NCBI GenBank assembly: GCA_037043015.1
Contig: CM073321.1
Location: 9,866,001 to 9,930,000 of the forward strand
Length of the DNA stretch: 64,000 nt
Reading direction: 5' to 3'
From: Bryum argenteum
Taxonomy: Eukaryota; Streptophyta; Bryopsida; Bryales; Bryaceae
The notes beneath the pieces were generated by a model, which did no database searches, had not been told where the DNA came from, and worked only from the letters and a program-made list of their open reading frames with translations. Shown here one piece after another: positions 1 to 12,156 of the stretch. Both the position numbers and the translations under genes were made by a program. Every line of letters begins with the position of its first letter. The stretch's first letter is position 1.

Positions 1-1290
1 ACGTCTTCAAGTACGACAATTTCGAATGAAGCTACAAATATCCTTTCGTTCATCTACCCCTTCTATCAGTTCAAATCTGTGAGTGATTACATGATTCATT
101 CTAATAGACCCGATCAGCTTCACTATGAAGTTGCACATTCCCTCAAGTACGGTGTTCTCCTCGGATTACAGTATACCTAGGTTTTACCTTGTCTGCATGC
201 CTATTCGCTGCGAGCTGACACTACAAGCTTCTTCAATCTAAGCTTCTTCACACCGCCAACTCCAGCAAATCTTGGCAAGCTCGGTCTTTCAGCAAGGCAT
301 TGCAACTATTCCAAGTTGTATTTGCACAACCTGCGATGAGCCGGTGCAGCATTGGCATTTGTGGTCGCAGTTGCAATCGAACTTTAAATTGAGAATGTCC
401 AAGAAAGAATATCCTGGATTGATGAACTTCGAGCGCCAGAAAGAAGGAAGTCGGTGATGGAAACACGTTGCTGCTTATCGACTGCGAGCCGACACTACTG
501 CAATGTTCCTATGTTAAATTAATGTTTTGTTTCAACACCTTAATGTTGTTGAAGATTGAACAAAATGTTGTAATATTTATTGAAGCGTGGTTATAGTTGT
601 CGGCTGCTCGCCGACACCATGAAGTAGTGGGTCCAACTTCATGTAGAATATTCTTTTATTCCTTGATTGAAACGGATTTGTTTCCTACTGTGACACTGAT
701 TTCAATTTTCAAAGTCTACGAATTACTAGTATTTTCTATCATTCAATTTTTTTTGCTCTCGTTTTTTGTTCCTTGCGCTTTTAGCGTCTGTCGGACGGAA
801 GTCGATTTATTTTTGGACTGTCAAATTGTCCATATTTAGTTAAATATCGGTTAAGTACAATTTCTTCTTAGGTTAGCACTTTTTTGCTGCAATGTCACTA
901 ACTTTTACATGTATTACTATTTCTTACATATGATATTCCTTGTGTGTAGAATTGGAATCGGAAGAGATCTGCTTACAATTACTGAGCAACATAGTTTAGT
1001 AGCTAGTCGCATCACCTCTTCTTATGGCGTTCAAATTATCCTTTTTGCACAACTATGGGCATCACCGGCAAATTACATGTCTGGTTGATGAATTGATGGC
1101 AAATTTGGTGGCGAACATTTGCACAAAGCCTCGATGGTCCATTTTGAAGGTCGTTCATCTTCTACTTTTAGTAGAGAAAACTTTGTTTGCTGATATCAGT
1201 TGCGAGAAGCCGTTAGAATTGTACTACTCCATCCTCAAATAGGAAAATGAGACGCTATATTGCATTCCATGATGGATTAGGTGTAGGTGG
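1..1290. other. No recognisable gene
   Basis: AT-rich DNA with only short open frames on both strands, none with a family motif I recognise. The frame at 1024-1242 (+) is open for 72 codons but has no recognisable domain. The element with agacatc words begins at the right edge. I see no RNA gene or clear repeat. Confidence 0.5.
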
Positions 1291-2249
1291 TACTATAAGA
1301 AAGCCCTATTATTTTGGATGTCTAAATCCGTGTCTTGAGATGTCTAGTAAGTGGTTGTTAGACGTGTAGACATAGTAAGACACCCTAAAACATTGCAAAC
1401 GTCTAAAGTTATCCAAAGACATCCGTGTTCTCAAGGAGTCTTAAGGTAACTTTAGGAGGGTAAAACGTATGCCACGTAGGTAGTACATCAACACCATGGC
1501 GACGGGCAATGCCGCATGGCAATGAATTTTATCCTAATGTGGACGTTTTGGTTCTCTAGTGGAATCCGATGTGACGGCGCCAAAATCCAACATGGCTGCC
1601 AAGGAATCTGATGTGGCACCCAAAAAAGGTGGATGCAGACCCTGGGAAAATGATGTAGCATGCCACGTCAACAAACTTTTTGGGGTTTTGTGGTCAAATG
1701 ATGTTACAGTTAGACACCATGTAGGACATCTTTGTGTCTCGCTTCATGTCTCCAATGCAGAGAAGGATGTCATGATTGATGTCTCCGTTATATTTGTAAC
1801 GTTGACACGGATGTCTGTAGCTACATCTCAAGGTTCATCAATGTAAACGTTGTCTATTTTGGTGATTTTTTTAAAGGATGTCACAATTCATGTCTTTTCA
1901 ACATATTGAAAGACATCCGACATTACATTTGTAGATGTTTACAAAGACATCATAATCTTAAACCACAGTCGTCTTACATAACATTTGTATATATCTTCTG
2001 AGACATCTTGTTAGTTCACCTATATGTCCCGAGAAGCATGCTCTTATCACCATGAAGCCAAGCATTCTCCTAATTGGAATGACCAAATAAACAAATGTAC
2101 GATATGTTACAAACGTATTCGCATTGCATAACACTAAATATGGTCACATTACAAAGTGAAGGTCTATCAAATATTGTTTAGGTCTTTAGGACCTCAGATA
2201 GCACAAAACTAGCATATTGAAAAATACACATGTCAACAACTGCGAGATC

Positions 2250-3030
2250 CTACGCACTGATAACCTCCAGCCCCTCCAATATTATAACTTGCTGTTAGTA
2301 CCCCCATAGGTTGTGCGCATGTCCCGTTGCTGCACATTCGATAAGCCAACAACAAATGCACTTAATAAAGGGTTTTCAAAGGCAATTTTTTTCTTTTCAT
2401 TCCATTTACGTGTACTACCTATGTAGACATGGTGCACTTCCTAATATCAACAAATGGACACAATTAGACACCCCTGCAGGGTGATGGTATGGTTGAGGTA
2501 CCCAAAAAGGTTGTCTCATGAACAATTGCAGTGTCTATAACATATTCATTTTCAAACTGTAATACAGTAAGACTTCATTAGATGTGATCTTAGTTGTCTA
2601 TACTTATAATGTATCAAGAAAATTAAAAAAATATTTTGAAGTAATTTTATTTTATTTTTTAGTTGAAAAAGTAAGTTATGTCTCACTAACCTAAAATCCA
2701 TAGAATCAAGCAAATGGAATATCAACCATTTTTATTTTGATATAATTTTTGAATATGATCTACATCTTCTAGTATAGAATACAAAATCATTTATTTAATT
2801 TTTAAAAAATCAATTCATTGTACACTATAATGTATGCAAATCCCAAAATTTAGCATTTTTTCCCTCATCTATGAATGGATTCAAAATAATAAAAAAATCT
2901 AAGAGAAACTCTATAGGCATATATCCTTTGATTTCATTGAGGTGCATGATATTTTATTTTCCATTTTAGGGTCTTTTTACTTGATTAAAATGGACAAACT
3001 AGACAAACTTTGGAGGCGTTCATTAAAAAT
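2250..3030. other. AT-rich stretch without genes
   Basis: Strongly AT-rich sequence with homopolymer A and T runs and no open frame of note. It is probably intronic or spacer DNA of the surrounding decayed transposon. I see no promoter, RNA or terminal repeat. Confidence 0.4.
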
Positions 3031-3439
3031 AACCTAATTAGTGTGTCCAAAAAGTGATACACCAAGCTTACTATTGCCCTGCAGACATCTTTATATACAA
3101 CCTTGCAGGCATCCTTGTAGACATCTTTATAGACATTTCCTAAGACATCCATGTAAACATCTCCAGAATGTCATGTTCCACTTACCTATGTGCATGCCTC
3201 TCCCGTCGTATTCTCTTTACGGCTTCTGATCGTGTTTTGCTGCCTCTCTGCAATTGTTAGAAAACAACAGCTCACTTACTATGCGTATGCAATTACGTCT
3301 TGTACTACAAAGGGGGGCTTATTTCATCTGTGTTCATGTGTTTTCTATGCTTTCCCTACCACCATACTATCCATTTGAGAAATATATGTGCATACTTCCT
3401 AGTAAATAAGTCCAAACATGACATCATAGTCATTTCTTA

Positions 3440-3668
3440 TGTACCTTTTTAACCACCTTCTTAGGTTTTGACTTACTTCCTTGCTTCTCTTCATGTGCCT
3501 TCTTCGGTTGATATTACCCTGTTGCCTTTGGTTTGACAGACTTTGCCGCTTTTGACAATCTTACTGGCTTGAGCGTCTTCATCGGAGCCTTTGTTTTGGT
3601 ACTTGCCTTCGCATTCCGCCTTACAAAATATGCAAAGAACTCATCTCCTTTTTTAACTGCCTCCTGAT
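3440..3668 (-). pseudogene. Lysine-rich coding fragment of the agacatc element
   Basis: Read on the minus strand from about 3668, an open stretch begins with QEAVKKGDEFFAYFVRR and becomes very rich in lysine, alanine and proline, as in a basic, DNA-binding-like tail. One stop lies near 3520 and the basic composition resumes after it. I recognise no family. The composition differs clearly from the AT-rich flanks, which is why I list it. It may be the 3' end of the transposon protein whose other pieces lie at 3996-4382 and 7800-8417. Confidence 0.25.
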
Positions 3669-3995
3669 TCTAACATATTTCAAACATAAAATATTATGCA
3701 TAAATAAGCTAAAATGTCTAGACGTCTCTTTGAAAATCTACGTAGACATCTGCGTAAACAAAATGTGTGACATAAACATGTCGCTCACATTAAACACTCA
3801 ACACCATGTGCTCTGACTTCTCACCATGACATTCACAAGTATGCGTCAAAGATAAGTATAAAGATGTCTGACTAGATGTCTCTACAGATCGCAAGAATGT
3901 CTCCAAAGACGTGTGTGCGTCATCCAAATGTCGCTGCAGATGACATTTTGAACGTGCTGACAGATGGCATAGTTCCAAACATGGTCACTGCATCT

Positions 3996-4382
3996 CTACT
4001 CTAAGATTATCTTTTTAATGTACTCCGTTACTATTGTCTTTCCTGCAAGCACTACTATAATAGCCTCCTCAAGAGGTTTAGCAACGGCAATTAAGTGTAC
4101 TACCACTGTGTGTGCTTCTTGTGAGCCCCTTCTTTCAACAACCTCCATGGATGTGCCTTCTTTTTCTTCCGTCGCAACTCTCATGTTGGTATCCTGCCCA
4201 ATCTTGTGTTCAGACAGACCCGATGTGCCATAGTTTGGAGGTGCTGCCCGCGTCTTGTCTATGGGGGTTGTTGATGTATGAGTGACCCGCATTAACGCCA
4301 TCGCCTTACACATTAGCGATGTCATTTCAAAAATCTCTCCAAACATCTTTGGAGACATCATCTTAGACATCCCCTCAAACAT
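3996..4382 (-). CDS. Unidentified minus-strand open frame in the agacatc element
   Basis: A 128-codon open frame with a methionine-rich start, a central hydrophilic part containing a KEGTSMEVVERRGSQ stretch, and an aliphatic C-terminus. No family motif is visible. It lies between agacatc clusters on the same strand as the other weak coding pieces, so it could be an exon of the element. The first codons are made of the repeated word itself, so the true start is unlikely to be the first ATG. Confidence 0.25.
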   Translation of the reverse strand: MFEGMSKMMSPKMFGEIFEMTSLMCKAMALMRVTHTSTTPIDKTRAAPPNYGTSGLSEHKIGQDTNMRVATEEKEGTSMEVVERRGSQEAHTVVVHLIAVAKPLEEAIIVVLAGKTIVTEYIKKIILE

Positions 4383-4638
4383 CTTTCAATTGAAGAAATC
4401 TTCACACCGCGGGGGGTGCACTAGGAGGTAGAAGTAGAAAAGTACGTGCGAAATAATATAGGGTGTCAAATAAATCTTGGAGCTAAAAATTACAACTAGT
4501 TTAGATCTACAATAGCATATCAAAATATGCATTGGGTGCCATTATAACTAATATAGAGTGATATATAATTCTACCAAAGTAGAAAAAAGTAGAAATAGTA
4601 TAGTGTATGGATTATTCAGAATTTATGCTGGATCGCCG

Positions 4639-4985
4639 AATAATGGCGCAGTGCCAAAAATGGAGCTCTAATAATCTTCAATCAGAGGTACATGATAGCT
4701 CAATTCTTAGCACAAAAAATCTACAGAAATGACACTAGTACAAGCAATTTTCGTGCATGGGGAAAATTAGAAGAAAGATAGAGCAGATGGAATCATCATC
4801 TTTGGATTCTTCTGCAATGAGTTATTAATTTTTGAAGTTAGAAATATAGGTGTTTCTATAATGGTGCCCTAAAGTGATACCCTATAATCTTTGTAGTGAG
4901 TACATGATATTATTGCATGGGAGAGCTATTATGTGCCTCTGACTAAAAATTACTAGAGCTCCATTTTTGGCACTGCGCCATTATT
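4639..4985. mobile_element. Hairpin-forming MITE-like element
   Basis: Bases 4639-4670 and 4954-4985 are perfect inverted copies of 32 bases, containing ATGGCGCAGTGCC and ATGGAGCTCTA. The similarity continues weakly inward (AGAGGTACATGATAGCTC against GAGCTATTATGTGCCTCT). The outer flanks (about 4400-4480 and 5200-5245) also show weak inverted similarity around a gggtgtcaa / ttgacaccc pair, so the full unit may span about 4400-5245. There is no coding capacity. I could not assign a target duplication. Confidence 0.6.
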
Positions 4986-5331
4986 AAACACTACCATAAT
5001 CACTTGCTTTCCATCTGAAAAATAAAATTTCAAAGAAATATAGCATATGATATATAGATAGAAATCAAAAATTACAATTAATCTATGCCCTTACTTTAAT
5101 GACCCAAAGTATCAAATTATGTAATGATAGGGTGCCAATAATTAGAGAAAAGGAAAATAATAGCTCCCATTTAAATACTCCATGATCGCACCTATATCCT
5201 TATTTTTTTCAAGGATTGCACCCCCCAAGCTTGACACCCATCTTATTATGAACCAATTACATAAGGAGATTATAGAAGTGTAAACAATGTTTGTGAGCAT
5301 ATAATCCTTAAGACAAGAACGACAAGTACTC

Positions 5332-5664
5332 CTAAGTAACCTGCAATAAGACGGGTGTTGCAGTTACTAGCGGCTCTAACTGAGCTTGCGGAGTCATGGA
5401 AGTCAGGGAGTCTAAAAGCTGGCAAATTATTGCTACCAACTGCTGATAAGTGTTATCAATCTTGGCCTCCAAGCGTGTACTGGAGGCATCAATCCTCCTT
5501 TCCAAACGAGCCCTTAGTGCATCAATCCTCCCCTCAATTTTGAACTCGAGCTCTTGCAGCTTGTTCTCCACATTTGGCTTGTCCTCTTTGACCTCATTGC
5601 TATTTTTGTGCTCTTTCATTTCATTGTACAGCTCCTTTATCTCCTCATCGATCTTTGATTCTAT
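5332..5664 (-). pseudogene. Coiled-coil fragment abutting an LTR
   Basis: The minus-strand frame is open from inside the LTR (5685) to 5332. It encodes a charged, heptad-like protein beginning ESKIDEEIKELYNEMKEHK, with repeated RIDALRARLERRID-type segments. Coiled-coil N-termini are common in retrotransposon Gag and in other transposon proteins. It starts exactly where the LTR ends, so it could be the internal region of that retroelement, although I see no primer-binding site at the junction. It could instead be the target into which the LTR inserted. Identity is unresolved. Confidence 0.3.
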
Positions 5665-7119
5665 TGTGGCCCTAGTTACTCCCAACTCTTTTTTCCTTTC
5701 TAAGCCTTACTTTATTGCGGAATCACGGCTCACTTTGTTCGTAGCAACCGGCCACAACTTAACTAACATTGCACAACCACGCCAATACAATGTTAGCACA
5801 ACTTCTAGTCAAGGTGTCCAACCCACCTTGACTTCTAACACATTATCCGGTACTCGTTGCCCAAAAGTCCCACCAACACATGGGTGTGTTACTTGGTGGC
5901 ACGGGGCGGCCTTTCACAAATGTCCAAGATCCCAAGGGTGACACCATTCACCCTGGGAGCTAACCGCCTATACTCATTGTCCAACTTTCTACTAATCTTC
6001 TTCCACATTTGTCTCTCACTCCATTTGGGACTCTACCGGAAACACTCCCGGAAACCGGTACTAGTATTCCCAAGGACTAGCTTTGAGCGGGACTCTTTCC
6101 AATCCAATGTTGCGGGATGCTCAAGAGCATTCTATAATGCCCAAGGTGCAGGAGTGAGGCTTCTTTTTCATGCCTCACCCTTTAGAGCTATTGTCGGCCA
6201 CTCCCGGGAACCGGCACTACTCATCACGGGGACTAACTTGGGGAGGGACACTTCCCAACCATATGTTTAGGGATGCTCCAAAGGACCTTCCAATTTCTCC
6301 AAGATGCGGGAGTTAGGCCCCATCCCAAGCCTCACCCCTTGAAGTCACCCCGGCTCTCCTTGGCACCATGTGCAAGTGAGGAATGACACCACCCCTCCTC
6401 ATAGTACCCTCTGTGGTCTTCGGCAGCCCCCCCCCCCCTTGTGTTAAGGAGCCTTCCATGACACTCTTTTCTTTGGAAGACCACCCGATTTTGCCTTAGT
6501 CTCAAAAACGGGTTGTAACTTCTCGTCAGGCTAGCTCCTAGCTCACATATCCAAATGGGACGTGCAAGCCCATTTTTGACATCTAATCTTCAAGTAGATT
6601 TTGATAGACTACCCACTTGCCCCAATCAAAGCTGTTCTAAGGGAGATATGCCCCTCTGAACATACGGTGTCCCGAGAGGCAACATTCTCGAGTCCCAAGT
6701 CCCGACCACTTTGAAGAGCCATATCTCTTAGACCATTGCTTTTCTCCTCATGAGCCTTAGCATTCTAAAAAGCAATCATCCTTAGCTTTCCATTGATATG
6801 CAACATGCTGCCTTCCACGAAAATCGACACATTGAGTCCCGGGAGGCAACACTCCCGAGTCCCTAAGTGTCCTGGAACGCGCTCCAACTTTGGAGAGCCA
6901 TATCTCATGACTCACAACTCCAAATTGCGCGTTCTTTGGTTCCATCGGTGCGTGTTTGCCACGCCACCAAGATTTTTCTGATCACGGCGCCATTGCATGC
7001 TGTTTGCTTGGGACTCCCTTTGGTCACCTCACCTTGTCTTTTGCCAAGCCGAGACGTCACCCCCGAGGTCCTCTTCGCTCACCACGGTGTTCGGTCAACC
7101 TTTGGTGAGGGATGTGACA
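5665..7119 (-). repeat. LTR (minus orientation), same family as the solo LTR at 35631-37119
   Basis: On the minus strand the unit begins TGTCACATCCC (7119) and ends GGGCCACA (5665), giving TG...CA ends and 1,455 bp. It matches the LTR at 35631-37119 along its length in inverted orientation, for example in the GGGACTCGGGAGTGTTGCC and GGGGCATATCTCCCTT segments. The flanking five bases (TCTAT and GATTT) are not duplicates, so it is either part of a damaged full element or a recombinant. It contains repeated near-copies of the 'gagatatggctc' block, internal to the family. No coding region is visible. Confidence 0.85.
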
Positions 7120-7799
7120 GATTTGTATAGTAGGCGGTGAAGCTGATAGCACTGTAGGAAAGTTTTTATCAAAAGGCAGCCAAATACATCCACACAAACA
7201 TCAAAGATAAATTTTGCATAGGTGTCGTTGGATGTCCCGTACAACTTTTAAGATGCTTACAATATCACCATCTCCATCTCCCTGATGGCTGCACGTGTTG
7301 CTTGCTTCCTGCACTTATTTCTCTAAGAGGATTCCGCCATTCTCTCAGACTTTCACTTTTGCTTCTGAGGTGGTTCTTCTCTTTAGGAGGTTGTTCGATT
7401 GCTGATCCGTCACCTTTGGTAGTTTCTGATGTCCTCTATCAATGAGCCTATTCAATGCGTAGCGTCAATTTGTTGACGCCTTGTTCATCTCTATAGAAAC
7501 TCATGTAGCGACCACTTTGTCCTCCAAGCGGTGTCTTTAATGTCCTAATCTATTAAAGATAACTAAATCGGCACAGTTAGACATCCCTTTGGACATCTTC
7601 ATAGGCATCCTCAAAGTCATTTCTTCAAATATCATTATAGACATCTTGTCAGACATCATTGCAAACATCCGGCTAGGCATCCTAAAAGACATTGTTATAG
7701 ACAACCTATAGACATTGTTATAAATATTATGTTAGACATCTTCTCAGTCAAAAAACCATAAATCACTAAAATAGAAGCCCAACTCTCTTACATGACACC

Positions 7800-8417
7800 A
7801 AGCAATTGAAGAAGCTCTCTCTCATCACTTCAGTTTGTTCTTTGAAGCTGAAGTTTGGATCCAACTCTTTTGCAATCAAACACAATTCTTCCTCATATGC
7901 TTTTTGAAATTGCCTTCAGAAAAGCCCTTCTCATTGACGGTCAAGACTTTCTTCACAGTTTCCCTTTTCAACTCTCGTACTCATTTACACAGGAGAGAGG
8001 TCTCCTCTTGTGCTGCAACTTCAACAATGTCTTTGTCTTCTCCGACCTTTTCATCTTCAGGGTCCTTATACCCCCGAATGTATAACAAGAAAGCTTGCTT
8101 GAACAAATAATACAACATAAAACCACTAAATACTGACTTGTGCTTTAACTAAGAGTGCACACACCGAAAATCTTGCCGAAGTTGAAGTTCTCTCATCCAC
8201 TTGGTGCGATTTCAAGTGACACGGTCCTCTAATGCTTCTTGCTAGGTCCAGCGTGGAAGTCTTCATTGCTCTTCATCCGCAACTCTGAGTGTAGTTGTCC
8301 TCTTTCAGTGGGGATGGCTTTTGCTTCTTGTTGTGCTTCCTCATCATTATAACTCGCCTTGCTGGTCACTCCATGAACGCCTTCTACTTCGGGCCCATGC
8401 CGCAAACAAGAAAGCAC
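7800..8417 (-). pseudogene. Broken coding fragments of the agacatc element
   Basis: Two minus-strand stretches are open. One (8417-8229) is rich in E, K and S. The other (about 8098-7800) encodes QAFLLYIRGYKDPEDEKVGED followed, after stops and frame changes, by segments such as GFSEGNFK and LDPNFSFKEQTEVMRESF. The amino acid composition is protein-like and differs from the AT-rich surroundings. I recognise no domain. Being on the same strand and lying between agacatc clusters suggests they are exons of one decayed transposon gene. Confidence 0.25.
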
Positions 8418-9269
8418 TGCGGTTAGAGAACTTAAGCAAAAAAATTTATATATCTTGTTAGATGTAGGAGAGAAATTTCCGCAAACATTCCCGTAGATAT
8501 TTACTCATGCGAGAGCAAACACACCGTCTGGACACAAACACATAGTGATTAGTGAGCAAAAGCAAAAAGTACAACATCTCATAGACATCAACTTAGACAT
8601 CATTTTCAACATCTTTCTAGACATCCTATTAGACATTTCTATGGACAACTTCATAGACATTGCAATATATACAGACTATACGTATATCCAATAGAATATG
8701 CACATGCAGAGCACACAAAGTGCATGTGTATTACACAAAAATGTAAACATATAGACACTACAGTCGTAAAAGAAGATACTAGGTCAAATTCTCTACAACT
8801 TCAGCGATTCATCAACCAGTGAATTGATGAGGACAACTTAGATTCATAGAATCCACAACTGAAGTTCGTTGCATGAGATGTTTGAGTTAGAGTTTCAGTT
8901 TCTTATGATTTCTGACTGGCTTGCAAAAGTCAGACATCAGTCTAGATATTGCTTACAACATTAGTTTAGACATCAAGTAAACCTCAAGTCAATTTGTTTG
9001 AAGCCAATTGCCGACATCGAGTGTTCGAAACACTTAGAACAAATTCAATAAAGACAATCTCCTTGAGATTGCACGAGCAACGTAGGGGGATTCAATTGAT
9101 TGGCAAATGAGTCAATACCCATGGAGTAGAATTCCAAGCAGACGTTTCATGCTCTGCAAGTCTTCAAGTTGGTTACAACAACTACCTCATCGCAAAGTTA
9201 ATGAAACACCGGAATTAAACATTAGTCTAGACATCGACTCAAACATCTCCTCGGAGATCTAAGGCTCTC

Positions 9270-9900
9270 TGATGGCTCCTCAGATGTGTATATATGGACC
9301 ACAACTTTTAGAAATTGGATGCAAATGAAGATGCGTGGGGAACTTTAATCTATACTTGCTGATGCGAGACATGGCGGAGGGTGCCAGGGCTACTGGACGA
9401 GAAACTCTTGTTGTTGGAGGTCTGTGCGATTGCAATGTCCTGCTAAACGTTTGTACAGGTGCGCACAGTGCAAGAGCAAGGGTTGTGAGTAGACGGAGCC
9501 ATAGCGACGGCTCCTGGGCAAATGGTGCAATCTGCGATCGGCGGAGAGAGCAACGACTATAAGAAGACAAGAGGAGGGCAAGCGCCAATTCTAAACGCCG
9601 TGCATTGAAGGCGAACCCGCCCCGCTAGCCCATCCTCGATGGAGATGGTCGCGGGCCCATGGCTGCGCACTCATCGTTGCGGGGCGGAGGAAGCGACTCT
9701 ACAAGGACGGCACAGATGGCGGCTACGACCCGGATTGCGGCAAAGTCCAAATCACTACTTTCTTCCATCAAGATGCTACTCCAACCCCAATTCTTAAACC
9801 GGAGTAGAGGTGCAAATTGCGTATAAGGGAACCAACCATTTTGTAAAAAGAGCTTAGGGTTTTAGTTTCTTCCTATCTTGTAATTGATCATTTTCGCGGT
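9270..9900. other. GC-richer patch with overlapping open frames on both strands
   Basis: Open frames overlap on both strands (9280-9588 minus, 9335-9562 plus). At 9680-9810 (+) there is a short frame with the segment LYKDGTDGGYDPDCGKVQI. The composition is distinctly less AT-rich than the neighbours. I cannot decide which strand, if any, is coding, and no family is recognisable. Confidence 0.2.
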
Positions 9901-9917
9901 ACTTGGTGCGGGGATTG

Positions 9918-10195
9918 CTATAGGAGGAGGTAAAGTTGTTGGAAGCGGTTTGCTTCCATAGCTTCCTTGAATCTTGCGCTACGCCGCATTTCCGTTCCAC
10001 GAATTTGACATCTTTCTTTCATTGTTGTTGTAAGAGGTGTGACTTTTGCAAGGATATTGACAAAGTTATTGAACACGTCGAGAGCTGCGTTTGTAACCAT
10101 GGGTTCACCCAACTCCACTGGTCCGATGTTTCGACATCCACGTTGTCTAAATGCATATGAAAGCCTCTTCTTCCCTCCATGTTTTCAAAAAGCTA
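9918..10195 (-). CDS. Unidentified coding-like exon
   Basis: The minus-strand frame from about 10195 reads KKRLSYAFRQRGCRNIGP and then a mixed hydrophobic/charged segment including ALDVFNNFVNILAKVTPL, ending at 9918. Amino acid use is protein-like and the frame has no internal stop over about 90 codons. No domain is recognised. Position and strand suit an early exon of the agacatc-rich element, or an unrelated captured exon. Confidence 0.3.
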
Positions 10196-10369
10196 TAGTA
10201 TGCACTATAGTGATTTTTCACACTTGCCTTAGCTGTCTCAGAGTATGCGCAGCCGTCGCTAAGTATGTTTAATACGTGGATTAGGGTTTCTTATTATTTA
10301 TTCATACTGTCATTTCTAAAGTCTAGACATCTCTTTAGACATCTGCGTACACATTGCAGCAAAGAAGAA

Positions 10370-11960
10370 TACACGTATGTGAGCACAAAACAATGAGGAA
10401 TTATTCTAAAGTATTTTGTGGAATTATAAAAAGAAAGGTACTCTATAAATAAAAATTATTTTCTAATAAATAATAAATTAAATTTCTTTTGAAACAAACG
10501 GGTCCCAAGTCCATGGATTTTTGAGGTATATTGTATTGATTTGATGTCTTTAAAGTATTTTGAATTAAAAGATTAAAGCTGACGTTATAAATTAAATACA
10601 TTCATATATTATGTTATATCCCTTATATTGTACAAACTTGTTACAAATCAAGGCTGTCATCATCATCATGTATGTGTGACTGCAAGAATTTAATTTCGGG
10701 TTTTGGTTTCATGACAAAGGCTCTTCAGGTGGAGTTATATACCCAATTTTGCAACGGATAATCTTAGTAATAATTTGAAGCTTACAAGTTTAAGAATCTT
10801 TTTAGGATTTATATTTGGCAAAAAAATATACAAGGACCGTGCCCATAACTATGTGAACAATACATAATGGCCTAGTAATATTATTCAATAAAGAATAAGG
10901 TCTATATTAGCTCCAACATCATCTAATGCAAATGATGATATACTAAGGGTTAGTGTCATTTTTTCCGTATTAAAGACTTCTAGTTTGAATTGTAGGGCAG
11001 GGGAAGCCTTCAAAATATCAACAACAATATCACATGTTGATAGTCGTTCTCCAAATGAAAGTCTTTTAATATTTGTTATTCATGATTTTGGAATTCTATT
11101 CTTTTTAGTACGTTCCCTTATATATTTGTGATTTTAGGGGGAGAATTAACAATTAGTACGTACCCTTATATATTTTGGAATTCATGGAAATCCTCAACTG
11201 AGTTATCTACATGATAAAAAATTATGAGGATAATACGTTGAAGTAACAATCATTAAGTTTCCGTTTGCACAAAGTAGACTAAATATTTCTAAAAAATGCT
11301 CAATAATATTTTTTTAATTAACTACAAATGTTGTCATTCTACATATGGTGAAAATCCATGTATTAAAATTCAACAGTAGGGTGGAAGTGCACTTGGAAAT
11401 TTTGAATTGGCCATTCAATATATAAAGTACATTTATAAAGTAAAGTTTTTCAAGGTTGAAATTTTGTATTTGATTGATGTTTTCATACGATGTGGCGGAT
11501 AGTAAGATTTGCTCTATATTATTTGAACTTAAGGATTGGCGAACCATAAACAACAAAAATAATTCAATACTTTGATCTCCAAGAAATGCCTTCGTGACAA
11601 TTTTGTGCATGGTATTTGATAGAAAATGGATTGCTAAAACATAGGGGTTGTGCGTGTAAATAATCCACTGTCTACTTGGGCCTCTACAAGAGGAACAGAA
11701 CCAATAGAGAACAACAATTCAAATTTCAGTGCAATTTATAGTAATAAAAAATCAATCCAAATAATATGCAAATCACTCCATACAAAATTTTCTAAGAAAA
11801 ACAATCAAACTCTGCAACGCTAATTTCCAAATACTGCCGAACACGAGAGTTGTATCGAGATGGTGATGATGTCTCATCACTCAAATCAAAATCACACTAC
11901 AAAATGCACGAGCAATTCCTTCAGCATAACATAGAAGGCTAAAGGAAGGTGATGGTGTTT
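10370..11960. other. AT-rich region without a recognisable gene
   Basis: Long AT-rich sequence. The only sizeable frame is 11314-11610 (minus, 98 codons), leucine/isoleucine/asparagine-rich with no domain motif, as expected by chance in AT-rich DNA. I found no terminal repeats, RNA genes or promoter that I can support. Confidence 0.4.
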
Positions 11961-12156
11961 TAGAGCGGATGAAAAAATTGAAGGTCGAATTTGGAAAGCC
12001 ATTGTTTAGATGACTGCCCAACCACATATACAAATCACATTAGAATTGATTTGATAAACATGTGTGAAGATAAATCAACGAAGACTATCAACTCACTTAC
12101 AAAAATCCTCCAATGGGACCGCTGTCATTGGGTATTTCTCTCGTCCAAGTTAGTGC

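Larger units (their letters stand above)
1291..10350 (-). mobile_element. Decayed DNA transposon, possibly CACTA-like, marked by dispersed agacatc words
   Basis: The word agacatc, its complement gatgtct and near variants recur in clusters at 1310-2030, 3060-3180, 3690-3930, 4320-4390, 7560-7760, 8570-8680, 8930-9260 and 10320-10350. Spacing is often about 15-25 bases. The left edge at 1291 reads TACTATAAGAAAG, one base from the CACTATAAGAAA form common at CACTA ends. Dense short subterminal repeats are typical of CACTA elements. Weak coding pieces lie between the clusters on the minus strand. I did not find a matching right terminus or a target duplication, so the boundaries and class are inferred. 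An LTR (5665-7119) and a hairpin element lie inside. Confidence 0.4.

Noticed and set aside
5655-7124. Solo LTR with target duplication at the first LTR copy
   Set aside because: TCTAT and GATTT on the two sides do not match, so it was recorded only as an LTR.
9280-9588. 102-codon minus-strand protein
   Set aside because: An overlapping plus frame is equally open, there is no motif, and the composition (Leu/Ser/Arg) follows GC-rich DNA.
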